A DNA stretch of 9,037 bases from positions 15,431 through 24,467 of the forward strand of contig WVZH01000326.1 of assembly GCA_011772595.1 (NCBI GenBank). The letters are read 5' to 3'. This DNA comes from Anaerolineales bacterium. GTDB lineage: Bacteria > Chloroflexota > Anaerolineae > Anaerolineales > E44-bin32. Shown here one piece after another: positions 1 through 5,416 of the stretch. The notes beneath the pieces were generated by a model that was not told the origin of the DNA, did not search any database, and saw only the letters and a list, made by a program, of their open reading frames with translations. Positions within the stretch are counted from its first letter, which is position 1. The number at the start of each line of letters is the position of its first letter. Made by a program: the position numbers and the translations under genes.

Positions 1-1107
1 AACGCAGAACGTTATATCACGGCGGAGATGAAGGACTACGAGTCTCGTGTGCTTAACGCCGAGGAGCAGATCCGCGACTTGGAATCACAGCTCTTTCGCC
101 AACTCTGTCGCCAAGTGGGCGATGAGGCGCAGCGCTTGCTGAACACTGCTCGGGCTTTAGCTCGTTTGGATGTCGTCAGTAGCTTGGCCGAAGTCGCTTC
201 CCATAAAGGTTTCGTTCGTCCCGAGGTCGTGGAAGAGGACGTGCTCGAAATACGCAACGGACGTCATCCTGTCGTTGAGGAGTTCTTGAAAACGAGTCGC
301 TTCGTTCCCAATGACGCCGTCTTCGAATCCGGTGAGCGAATTCGGGTGATCACCGGACCAAACATGTCCGGGAAGTCGACCTACTTGCGTCAGGTTGCGC
401 TCATCGCACTCATGGCGCAGATGGGAAGTTTCGTGCCAGCCGATTCGGCGAGGATCGGGCTCACGGACCGTATCTTCACCCGTATCGGCGCACAAGACGA
501 AATCCACGCCGGCCAATCCACCTTTATGGTGGAGATGGTGGAGACGGCCAATATCCTTCATCATGCTACGTCGCGCAGTCTTCTCATCCTTGACGAGATC
601 GGACGCGGAACAAGTACATACGACGGCGTATCTATCGCCTGGGCGGTCGTTGAGTTCGTCCACAATCATCCGCGACTCCGTGCCCGTACGCTCTTCGCCA
701 CACACTACCACGAATTGACTCAACTTTCTGAGGTCCTGCCTGGAGTACGGAATTACAATGTCGCCGTCTCGGAAGAGGGTGGGGATGTGGTTTTCTTGCA
801 CGCGATCGTCCCAGGCGGCGCGGATAAGTCCTACGGCATACACGTTGCAGAACTGGCGGGACTCCCGCGTCCGGTCATCAACCGAGCGCAAGAGATCCTG
901 GCGCAGTTCGAAACCAGATCAACCGGGGGACCGGGTGCTGAAACGATTCCGGCACGTCAGTTGAGTATGTTCCCGAGCACCAATCCGCTGATTGAAGAAT
1001 TGGGGGAGATCGACGTCGCCTCGATGACACCCCTCGAAGCCTTAAACCGACTTTACGAATGGCAGAAACGTTTCGTGGAATCCGAGGAATCTGAAGAAAG
1101 CGATTGA
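1..1107 (+). CDS. mutS: DNA mismatch repair protein MutS, C-terminal part (5' end outside window)
   Basis: This is the ATPase half of MutS, the cytoplasmic dimer that recognises mismatches and recruits MutL. The reading frame is open from base 1 (NAERYIT, typical of the MutS clamp region), so the ATG at 28 is internal and about 500 residues lie upstream of the window. Seen, numbering from base 1: Walker A GPNMSGKST (residues 119-127, bases 355-381); the MutS signature STFMVEM (about 173-179); Walker B LLILDEI (194-200, bases 580-600) followed by GRGTSTYDG; the ATHYHEL switch segment (about 233-239); and the dimerising helix-turn-helix SYGIHVAELAGLP (about 277-289). QLSMF at 958-972 fits a beta-clamp-binding motif, as I know it for the MutS tail. 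The motifs fit MutS1, not MutS2: there is no Smr tail. No mutL follows; the next gene is convergent. The mismatch-binding Phe-x-Glu domain cannot be judged here. Confidence 0.97.
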   Translation, partial: NAERYITAEMKDYESRVLNAEEQIRDLESQLFRQLCRQVGDEAQRLLNTARALARLDVVSSLAEVASHKGFVRPEVVEEDVLEIRNGRHPVVEEFLKTSRFVPNDAVFESGERIRVITGPNMSGKSTYLRQVALIALMAQMGSFVPADSARIGLTDRIFTRIGAQDEIHAGQSTFMVEMVETANILHHATSRSLLILDEIGRGTSTYDGVSIAWAVVEFVHNHPRLRARTLFATHYHELTQLSEVLPGVRNYNVAVSEEGGDVVFLHAIVPGGADKSYGIHVAELAGLPRPVINRAQEILAQFETRSTGGPGAETIPARQLSMFPSTNPLIEELGEIDVASMTPLEALNRLYEWQKRFVESEESEESD

Positions 1108-1152
1108 GGTGATTCTTGTTATCACACAAGGCCTCAAGGTATTATTAAGGAA

Positions 1153-1181
1153 GAGATCCCTCGCTTCGCTTGGGATGTCAT
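1153..1181 (-). repeat. Hairpin repeat, copy 1 (minus orientation)
   Basis: Read on the minus strand, outer arms ATCCC and GGGAT enclose a 2x2 internal loop (AA opposite GA) and an inner GC/GC stem with a GAA loop. The flanks GAC/GTC-like (5') and CTC (3') are shared with the other two copies. It has the look of the short interspersed palindromes common between genes in several bacterial phyla. Confidence 0.75.
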
Positions 1182-1206
1182 CCTGGGAATACTTCTGCCT
1201 TCAATC

Positions 1207-1239
1207 GTCATTCCGAGGGCGTGAGCCCGAGGAATCTCG
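1207..1239 (+). repeat. Hairpin repeat, copy 2 (plus orientation)
   Basis: This is the longest and best-formed copy. Outer arms ATTCC and GGAAT flank a GA/GA internal loop, which would form tandem sheared G.A pairs in RNA. The inner stem is GGGC/GCCC, closed by a GTGA loop of GNRA type. It is bounded by GTC upstream and CTCG downstream, as are the minus-strand copies, and lies in opposite orientation to both neighbours. Confidence 0.75.
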
Positions 1240-1270
1240 TTTTCTCATCAGGGATTAGATTATCGAGGAA

Positions 1271-1300
1271 CGAGATCTTTCGCTGCGCTCGAGATGACAT
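1271..1300 (-). repeat. Hairpin repeat, copy 3 (minus orientation)
   Basis: On the minus strand, outer arms ATCT and AGAT, a C/A mismatch, a GA/GA internal loop and an inner GC/GC stem with a GCA loop reproduce the plan of the other copies. It is flanked by GTC and CTCG. The arm sequences differ from copies 1 and 2 but still pair, so the structure is conserved more than the sequence. Confidence 0.72.
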
Positions 1301-1358
1301 AACGAAAGGGTGCAGCCACTTTTGTGATCTCTGGTGATATACCCATCTGATCTCAATA

Positions 1359-1382
1359 TAGGTGGTTAGCGAACCGCCCCTA
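1359..1382. repeat. Imperfect palindrome, possible terminator or REP-like unit
   Basis: GGTGGTT (1361-1367) and AACCGCC (1372-1378) pair through seven bases, with one G.T wobble, around a four-base loop AGCG. A further TA/TA pair is possible if CC bulges on the 3' side. It sits 38 bases beyond the stop of the minus-strand gene, between converging genes, so it could help end transcription. No U-tract follows on either strand, so it may equally be another dispersed repeat. Confidence 0.4.
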
Positions 1383-1419
1383 CTTGAGCCTAAAGGCAGT
1401 AGGATTTACACAGACGGTC

Positions 1420-3396
1420 TCAGTTACATACCAGATCGGGGTACTCCTGCCGTACGGCCTTTGCCTTTTCAACGCCCAATGCCTTACGTAGCGCAGAGAT
1501 CTTCTCAGCCTTTATCTCCGCGTCTCGCCGGGACCATGTCCGGCTTTTAATTTCGAGAAAGCAACCCTCAAGAGCCGGTTCGAGTAAGCGATCGATATTG
1601 ACGAAGAATTCCGCCCCCTCATATCGTAGTAGCCAACGCAATCGATCCTTGTTGATCTCGATTGCAGAGGTCGGCTTGAAATATTCCCGATAGAAACGCA
1701 AGCTGTGTCGCGCTGGTGCGATAAACCGCGAGCGAGAGAGAAACACGGCCTTGGGGTATTCGCGCTCGGCCGCGGGGCCGGTGAGAGTCAGGCGATAGCG
1801 AACGTTATAAATCTCTCCATTGGCATCGACGAATTCATCCTCGCGGTACCGCAAGCGACCCTCCTGCGGATCGGGGAACGAGAAGTAGGTGTCGTACTCA
1901 AGATAGTGAGCGGTGCGGATGATTTCAAACTCACCGCTGTTGATCTTCTCGATCACGGGCTCGGGATTTGGTAATTGGACCTTGATCTGAACTTCGTAGC
2001 TTTGTTCTTGCTCTGCCTCCCCGATAGCGATCAGTTTCGAGAGCACGGATCCCTCTCGCTCGACGAGGAATGAGTCGATCCGCTTGGCATAGTCTGCGGC
2101 TTCTTCGAGGAGTGGTGCCACATCGACGGTCAATAGCGAGCGATCGCGCATGAGCCACTTTCCATCGACCATCACATCCGTCACGTCGGTACCCTTTGTG
2201 GCGTAAACGAGTCGTGAGTAGATGGCGTTTGAGTCACGGTCGAAGTGGGGCATGTTGTGCGCGGTGTTCAGGTCGATCAGGATCAGGTCCGCTTTTTTAC
2301 CACTTTCCAGCGATCCGGTTTGCTCGCCCAGGTAGAGAGCCTTTGCGCCCATGCGCGTAGCCATATCGAAGACTTTGCGTGCTGGTAAAGCCGTTGGATC
2401 CTCCGTGACTGCTTTGGCGATAAAGGAAGCAAGACGCATTTCTTCGAATAGATCGAGGTCGTTGTTCGAGGAAGGTCCGTCCGTAGCGACCCCAACGTTG
2501 AGCCCTGTCTCGAGCATATCGACTACGGGGGCGAATCCGGAGGCAAGTTTCAGGTTGCTGGAGGGGTTGTGCGCTACCCCAGTCCCCGCATGCTCGAGCG
2601 TGTGGATTTCACCGTCGTCTACGTGGACACAATGTGCGGCGATGACTTTTGCGTCCAACAGTCCTAATTTTTTCACCCAGGGTATCACTGGCATGTCGTA
2701 GATTTCGCGCCATTCCTCTACCTCGGCCAGGGTTTCGGCGAGGTGGGTGTGGAGCGGAACATCGTATTCGAGCGCCAGATTGGTGCAGGCCTTGAGGATT
2801 TCCGGCGTGCACGTATAGGGTGCGTGTGGTGCGACGGAAGGGGTGATGAGCGGGTGGGAATGCCATTTCTCGATGAAGGATCGTGCTGAGGCCAGCGAAT
2901 CTTCATAGGAAGCTGCATCCGGAGCCGGAAACTTTAGGACTGTCTGTGAGCATACCGCTCTCATCCCGGCTTGAGCTACAGCTTCTGCCACGGAATCCTC
3001 GAAGTAATACATGTCCGCAAAGCACGTTACACCACCTCGAATCAACTCAGCACATGCTATGCTGCTTCCCAGCTGACAAAAGGAAGGTGAGACAAACTCA
3101 CGCTCAACAGGCATTATATAACCGAGCAGCCAGACATCGAGGCGCAGGTCGTCCGCGAGACCGCGTAACAGGGTCATGGGGATGTGCGTGTGGGCGTTGA
3201 CCAGCCCAGGCGTCATCGTCTTGCCTTCGCAGTCGATGATCTCCGCGGCATTGTGTGCCTCCAGCACCTCCTGATGCGGTCCAACGGCAACGATGGAACC
3301 GCCCGTTATCGCCAACGCCCCTTCGGGGATCACGCGTTCATTTTTATCCATCGTGACGATGAGTGCGTTGGACAGAATCAGGTCAACTTTGGTCAC
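1420..3396 (-). CDS. MtaD-like amidohydrolase (MTA/SAH deaminase family) fused to a C-terminal CYTH domain
   Basis: This 658-residue cytoplasmic protein has two domains. Residues 1 to about 445 are a TRZ/ATZ-type amidohydrolase close to 5'-methylthioadenosine/S-adenosylhomocysteine deaminase. Seen: metal ligands H69 and H71 (NAHTH), H218 (HTHLAET, with E221), H255 (AAHCVH) and D306 (ATDGPSSNN), plus E98 and H191 (APHAPYTC), which match the ribose-binding pair of the Thermotoga enzyme TM0936. The usual MtaD ends near residue 430-440. Here the chain continues into a CYTH-like domain (about 466-645, bases 1459-2001): E468-V-Q-I-K472, DTYF (502-505), RLRYR (514-518), YRLTLTGP (534-541), K583/R585, NIDRL (600-604) and FLEIKSRTW (613-621). 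The second Glu of the ExExK signature is Gln470. The start is GTG at 3394-3396, with GAGGGG at 3401-3406 and a promoter just upstream. Expected activity is hydrolytic deamination of an adenosine-type nucleoside. The CYTH partner function (triphosphate or nucleotide binding) is inferred. A guanine or cytosine deaminase is less likely given the MtaD-type motifs. Confidence 0.88.
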   Translation of the reverse strand: MTKVDLILSNALIVTMDKNERVIPEGALAITGGSIVAVGPHQEVLEAHNAAEIIDCEGKTMTPGLVNAHTHIPMTLLRGLADDLRLDVWLLGYIMPVEREFVSPSFCQLGSSIACAELIRGGVTCFADMYYFEDSVAEAVAQAGMRAVCSQTVLKFPAPDAASYEDSLASARSFIEKWHSHPLITPSVAPHAPYTCTPEILKACTNLALEYDVPLHTHLAETLAEVEEWREIYDMPVIPWVKKLGLLDAKVIAAHCVHVDDGEIHTLEHAGTGVAHNPSSNLKLASGFAPVVDMLETGLNVGVATDGPSSNNDLDLFEEMRLASFIAKAVTEDPTALPARKVFDMATRMGAKALYLGEQTGSLESGKKADLILIDLNTAHNMPHFDRDSNAIYSRLVYATKGTDVTDVMVDGKWLMRDRSLLTVDVAPLLEEAADYAKRIDSFLVEREGSVLSKLIAIGEAEQEQSYEVQIKVQLPNPEPVIEKINSGEFEIIRTAHYLEYDTYFSFPDPQEGRLRYREDEFVDANGEIYNVRYRLTLTGPAAEREYPKAVFLSRSRFIAPARHSLRFYREYFKPTSAIEINKDRLRWLLRYEGAEFFVNIDRLLEPALEGCFLEIKSRTWSRRDAEIKAEKISALRKALGVEKAKAVRQEYPDLVCN

Positions 3397-3400
3397 TATG

Positions 3401-3406
3401 CCCCTC
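3401..3406 (-). promoter_or_regulatory. Ribosome binding site deciding the GTG start
   Basis: On the minus strand, GAGGGG lies four bases before the GTG at 3396. It is the only purine-rich match near the frame opening, and it supports that start over any internal ATG. Confidence 0.55.
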
Positions 3407-3422
3407 GTACGGAAGTGGGGCG

Positions 3423-3451
3423 ATTATAGCAGCATTCGGGTTGGGCGATAA
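3423..3451 (-). promoter_or_regulatory. Sigma70-type promoter (extended -10) for the amidohydrolase-CYTH gene
   Basis: The minus strand reads TGCTATAAT at 3431-3423, a perfect extended -10. A weak -35 match, TTATCG (3 of 6), lies 17 bases upstream at 3451-3446. Transcription would begin near 3416, giving a leader of about 20 bases to the GTG at 3396, with the ribosome site in between. Confidence 0.6.
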
Positions 3452-3477
3452 GGAAGAGAACAACGGATCAGAAGTGA

Positions 3478-3610
3478 AGGCACCTAGGCACCAAGGCGTT
3501 TGGGGACCTGAAGGCTCAGGCACCTGGGTGCTCAGGAACTTTGGTGCCCAGATGCAAAACCACTGAGGATGCTTAATCCCTAAGTGCCCAGGCGCCCCGG
3601 TGCCTGAGCC
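3478..3610. repeat. Degenerate octamer repeat tract (AGGCACCT-like, both orientations)
   Basis: Consecutive eight-base units resemble AGGCACCT: exact at 3478-3485 and 3518-3525, one change at 3486-3493 (AGGCACCA), more diverged at 3494-3509. From 3526 onwards units run in the reverse-complement sense (GGGTGCTC, TGGTGCCC). After a break at about 3556-3580, AGGCGCCC and GGTGCCTG continue at 3590-3606. AGGCGCC and GGTGCCT in this last part can pair into a small hairpin. The tract sits between two divergent promoters and lacks coding potential. Confidence 0.65.
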
Positions 3611-3612
3611 AT

Positions 3613-3640
3613 AATCCCTATTCCCTGTTCCCTATCCTCT
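3613..3640. repeat. Degenerate heptamer tandem repeat (ATTCCCT-like)
   Basis: Four seven-base units follow one another: AATCCCT (3613), ATTCCCT (3620), GTTCCCT (3627) and ATCCTCT (3634). It directly adjoins the octamer tract and ends 30 bases before the pdp -10 box. The plus strand here is strongly pyrimidine-rich. Confidence 0.65.
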
Positions 3641-3669
3641 TGCCTGCCATGCATCCCGCTATGCAGTTG

Positions 3670-3675
3670 TATAAT
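3670..3675 (+). promoter_or_regulatory. Probable -10 box of the pdp operon
   Basis: TATAAT is an exact -10 match 25 bases before the pdp ATG, giving an expected start near 3682. No good -35 hexamer lies 16-19 bases upstream. A perfect five-base dyad (TGCAT 3650-3654, ATGCA 3661-3665) occupies that space and could hold an activator or repressor. Confidence 0.45.
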
Positions 3676-3689
3676 CTGCTTACATTCGC

Positions 3690-3695
3690 GGAGGA
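3690..3695 (+). promoter_or_regulatory. Ribosome binding site of pdp
   Basis: GGAGGA lies five bases before the ATG at 3701, a strong match to the anti-Shine-Dalgarno sequence. It fixes the start of pdp. Confidence 0.75.
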
Positions 3696-3700
3696 TAGCC

Positions 3701-5008
3701 ATGCGTGCGGTTGACATCATCACCAAGAAGCGTGACGGCAAAGAGCTCACTCGAGAGGAGATTCGTTTTTTCATCGAGGGCTTCACAAAAGGCGATATTC
3801 CCGATTATCAAGCCGCAGCCTGGGCGATGGCGGTGCTTTTGCGAGGGATGAGTTCTGAGGAGACTGTTGAACTCACACAAGCGATCATAGCATCCGGAGA
3901 TCAGCTCGATCTTTCGGGCATAGTGCCCAACGTTGTGGACAAGCATTCAACTGGCGGCGTGGGGGACAAGACATCCCTGGTCGTGTTACCTTCCGTGATG
4001 GCATGTGGCTTGGCCGTGGGCAAGATGTCCGGCCGTGGATTGGGCTTCACTGGCGGGACGCTGGACAAAATGGAATCTATCCCGGGCTTTCGCTCCGACC
4101 TCACCACGGAGGAATTCCTGACCCAACTGAAGGAGATCGGATTGGTGTTGAGTGGTCAGACAATCGATATCGTACCTGCGGATGGCAAGCTATACGCGTT
4201 GAGGGACGTTACTGGAACTGTCCCTTCCGTACCCCTTATCGCTTCGTCGGTGATGAGTAAAAAGATCGCCGCTGGTGCGCAGGCGATTGTCCTGGATGTC
4301 AAAGTTGGAAATGGAGCCTTTATGCAATCCGTTGAGCAAGCGACTGAGCTTGCGGAGAGCATGGTGGGCATCGCCCGGCACGCAGGTAGACGAGCTGTGG
4401 CGTTGATATCCGACATGAACCAGCCCCTGGGGAATGCGGTGGGTAATGCTTTGGAAGTTAAGGAAGCGATTGACACCCTGCGAGGTGATGGGCCGGATGA
4501 TTTTAGGGAACATAGTCTCGAAGTTGCGGGTCATATGCTTGTATTGGGAAAGATAGAAGCGAATCAAAAACAGGCGCGTGCTGCGATTACGAAGGTCCTT
4601 CAAAACGGCGCGGCTTTTGAAAGATTCCTCGCGCTTGTCCGAGCGCAGGGAGGAGACGTGACGTTTGTTGAAGATCCCTCGCGATTACCCAAATCACGGT
4701 TCGTAGAGACGGTCCCCTCTGAGAGATCAGGGTACATCTCGTCCATTGAAGCACGGGAGGTCGGATTGGCGGCGATGATGTTGGGTGCAGGAAGAGCGAA
4801 GAAAGGAGCGCCGATCGATCATGCAGTTGGGGTTGTGGTGCATCAAAAAGTGGGTGATCACATCGAAGAAGGCGAGCCGCTTTTCACGGTCCATGCCAAT
4901 GATGAAGGACGCTTGAATGAGGCGATCGAGCGCTTGAATATGGTGCATCATTACCAGGATCAAGCAGTGGATCCCTTGCCGCGCTTCTATCGGACGGTTG
5001 GAGGATGA
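3701..5008 (+). CDS. pdp: Pyrimidine-nucleoside phosphorylase
   Basis: This 435-residue cytoplasmic enzyme belongs to nucleoside phosphorylase family II, normally a dimer. It splits uridine, thymidine or deoxyuridine with phosphate into base and (deoxy)ribose-1-phosphate. Seen: an N-terminal helical region (1-65), the phosphate/substrate loop DKHSTGGVGDKTS (80-92) with H82, KMSGRGLGFTGGTLDKME (108-125), and the base-binding trio R168, S183 and K187. These fall at the same numbers as I recall for the Geobacillus PyNP structure. K108 occupies the position that is Met in E. coli thymidine phosphorylase DeoA, which favours the broad-specificity Pdp type over DeoA. The C-terminal PyNP_C domain runs from about 345 to 413. 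Length is normal and the frame intact. It leads a likely operon with a cupin (63 bases on) and a HIT gene, and is divergent from the amidohydrolase-CYTH gene, so a shared salvage role is plausible. Confidence 0.95.
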   Translation: MRAVDIITKKRDGKELTREEIRFFIEGFTKGDIPDYQAAAWAMAVLLRGMSSEETVELTQAIIASGDQLDLSGIVPNVVDKHSTGGVGDKTSLVVLPSVMACGLAVGKMSGRGLGFTGGTLDKMESIPGFRSDLTTEEFLTQLKEIGLVLSGQTIDIVPADGKLYALRDVTGTVPSVPLIASSVMSKKIAAGAQAIVLDVKVGNGAFMQSVEQATELAESMVGIARHAGRRAVALISDMNQPLGNAVGNALEVKEAIDTLRGDGPDDFREHSLEVAGHMLVLGKIEANQKQARAAITKVLQNGAAFERFLALVRAQGGDVTFVEDPSRLPKSRFVETVPSERSGYISSIEAREVGLAAMMLGAGRAKKGAPIDHAVGVVVHQKVGDHIEEGEPLFTVHANDEGRLNEAIERLNMVHHYQDQAVDPLPRFYRTVGG

Positions 5009-5071
5009 GGCGTTAAATGAGAATGAAGGTTGGTCTACCTTTGGGTGTGTAGATTTTTATTGCGTGAAGAG

Positions 5072-5389
5072 ATGAGCAACAAGACTTTGAGAGTGAAGAG
5101 GTGGGATGGGGTTGACCCCGCTGTCGAGCGGGAGACCGCAGAGTGTCTGTGTGCAGAGGGTTTGCATCCCTATCGTTGGAGCAACAACCCGGGCGATATC
5201 AACAGTGCGCATAGCCATAAATATCACAAGGTGATCGTTGTCGTAAAGGGCTCGATCACCTTTGGATTGTCGGAACACGCTCAAGATCTCGATCTAAATC
5301 CTGGCGATCGTCTGGGGTTGCCCGCTGGAACCAGACACCAGGCACTCGTCGGACCTGATGGGGTGGTCTGTCTTGAGGCACAACACTGA
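5072..5389 (+). CDS. Small single-domain cupin protein
   Basis: A 105-residue cupin beta-barrel with no signal peptide. Motif 1 reads G41-x5-H47-S-H49 then KYHK and six residues to G60. Motif 2 is G78-x5-P84-x-G86-x2-H89. Three metal-type histidines (47, 49, 89) are kept, with a possible extra one at 52, but the Glu usually expected in motif 1 is Lys53. It could be a metal-binding sensor or a small isomerase/dioxygenase-like protein; the substrate cannot be told. The start is uncertain: ATG 5072 lacks a well-spaced ribosome site, while the frame stays open upstream to TTG 5030 and GTG 5045, which would add a hydrophobic stretch (VYLWVCRFLL) unlike cupins. It lies 63 bases after pdp and 27 before the HIT gene on the same strand, so is probably cotranscribed. 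Confidence 0.8.
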   Translation: MSNKTLRVKRWDGVDPAVERETAECLCAEGLHPYRWSNNPGDINSAHSHKYHKVIVVVKGSITFGLSEHAQDLDLNPGDRLGLPAGTRHQALVGPDGVVCLEAQH

Positions 5390-5403
5390 ACACAAGGAAT
5401 TAG

Positions 5404-5409
5404 AAGGGG
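5404..5409 (+). promoter_or_regulatory. Ribosome binding site supporting the TTG start of the HIT gene
   Basis: AAGGGG ends seven bases before TTG 5417, a good spacing. It overlaps a six-base inverted repeat (GAACAC 5388-5393, GTGTTC 5409-5414) that could form a hairpin with the site mostly in its loop. Confidence 0.5.
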
Positions 5410-5416
5410 TGTTCGA

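Larger units (their letters stand above)
1108..1419. other. Convergent intergenic region between mutS and the amidohydrolase gene
   Basis: These 312 bases separate two converging genes and carry no credible ORF or RNA gene. They hold three copies of a hairpin repeat (1153-1181, 1207-1239, 1271-1300), a separate palindrome (1359-1382), and short weak dyads just after the mutS stop (GTGAT at 1109-1113 with ATCAC at 1121-1125). None is followed by a convincing T-run in either direction. If transcription ends here, it does so either through the repeat hairpins or by Rho. Confidence 0.7.
3397..3700. other. Divergent intergenic region between the amidohydrolase-CYTH gene and pdp
   Basis: These 304 bases carry a promoter for each flanking gene near each end (about 3423-3451 minus, 3670-3675 plus). 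Between them lie degenerate octamer repeats (3478-3610) and heptamer repeats (3613-3640). No RNA gene, riboswitch-like fold or credible ORF was seen. Both leaders are only about 20 bases long, leaving little room for attenuation. Confidence 0.7.

Noticed and set aside
28..30. ATG as the start of MutS
   Set aside because: Residues before it (NAERYITAE) are typical MutS sequence, and a start here would leave only the ATPase half.
157..891. Long open frame on the minus strand inside mutS
   Set aside because: It lies opposite strongly conserved MutS ATPase motifs, has no recognisable family features and no ribosome site. It is a shadow of the real gene.
1109..1130. Intrinsic terminator directly after mutS
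   Set aside because: The two possible five-base stems (GTGAT/ATCAC and CTTGT/ACAAG) overlap and exclude each other, and no T-run follows.
3478..3640. CRISPR array or replication origin iterons
   Set aside because: Units are seven or eight bases with no unique spacers, there are no cas, dnaA or rep genes nearby, and unit spacing is too irregular for iterons.
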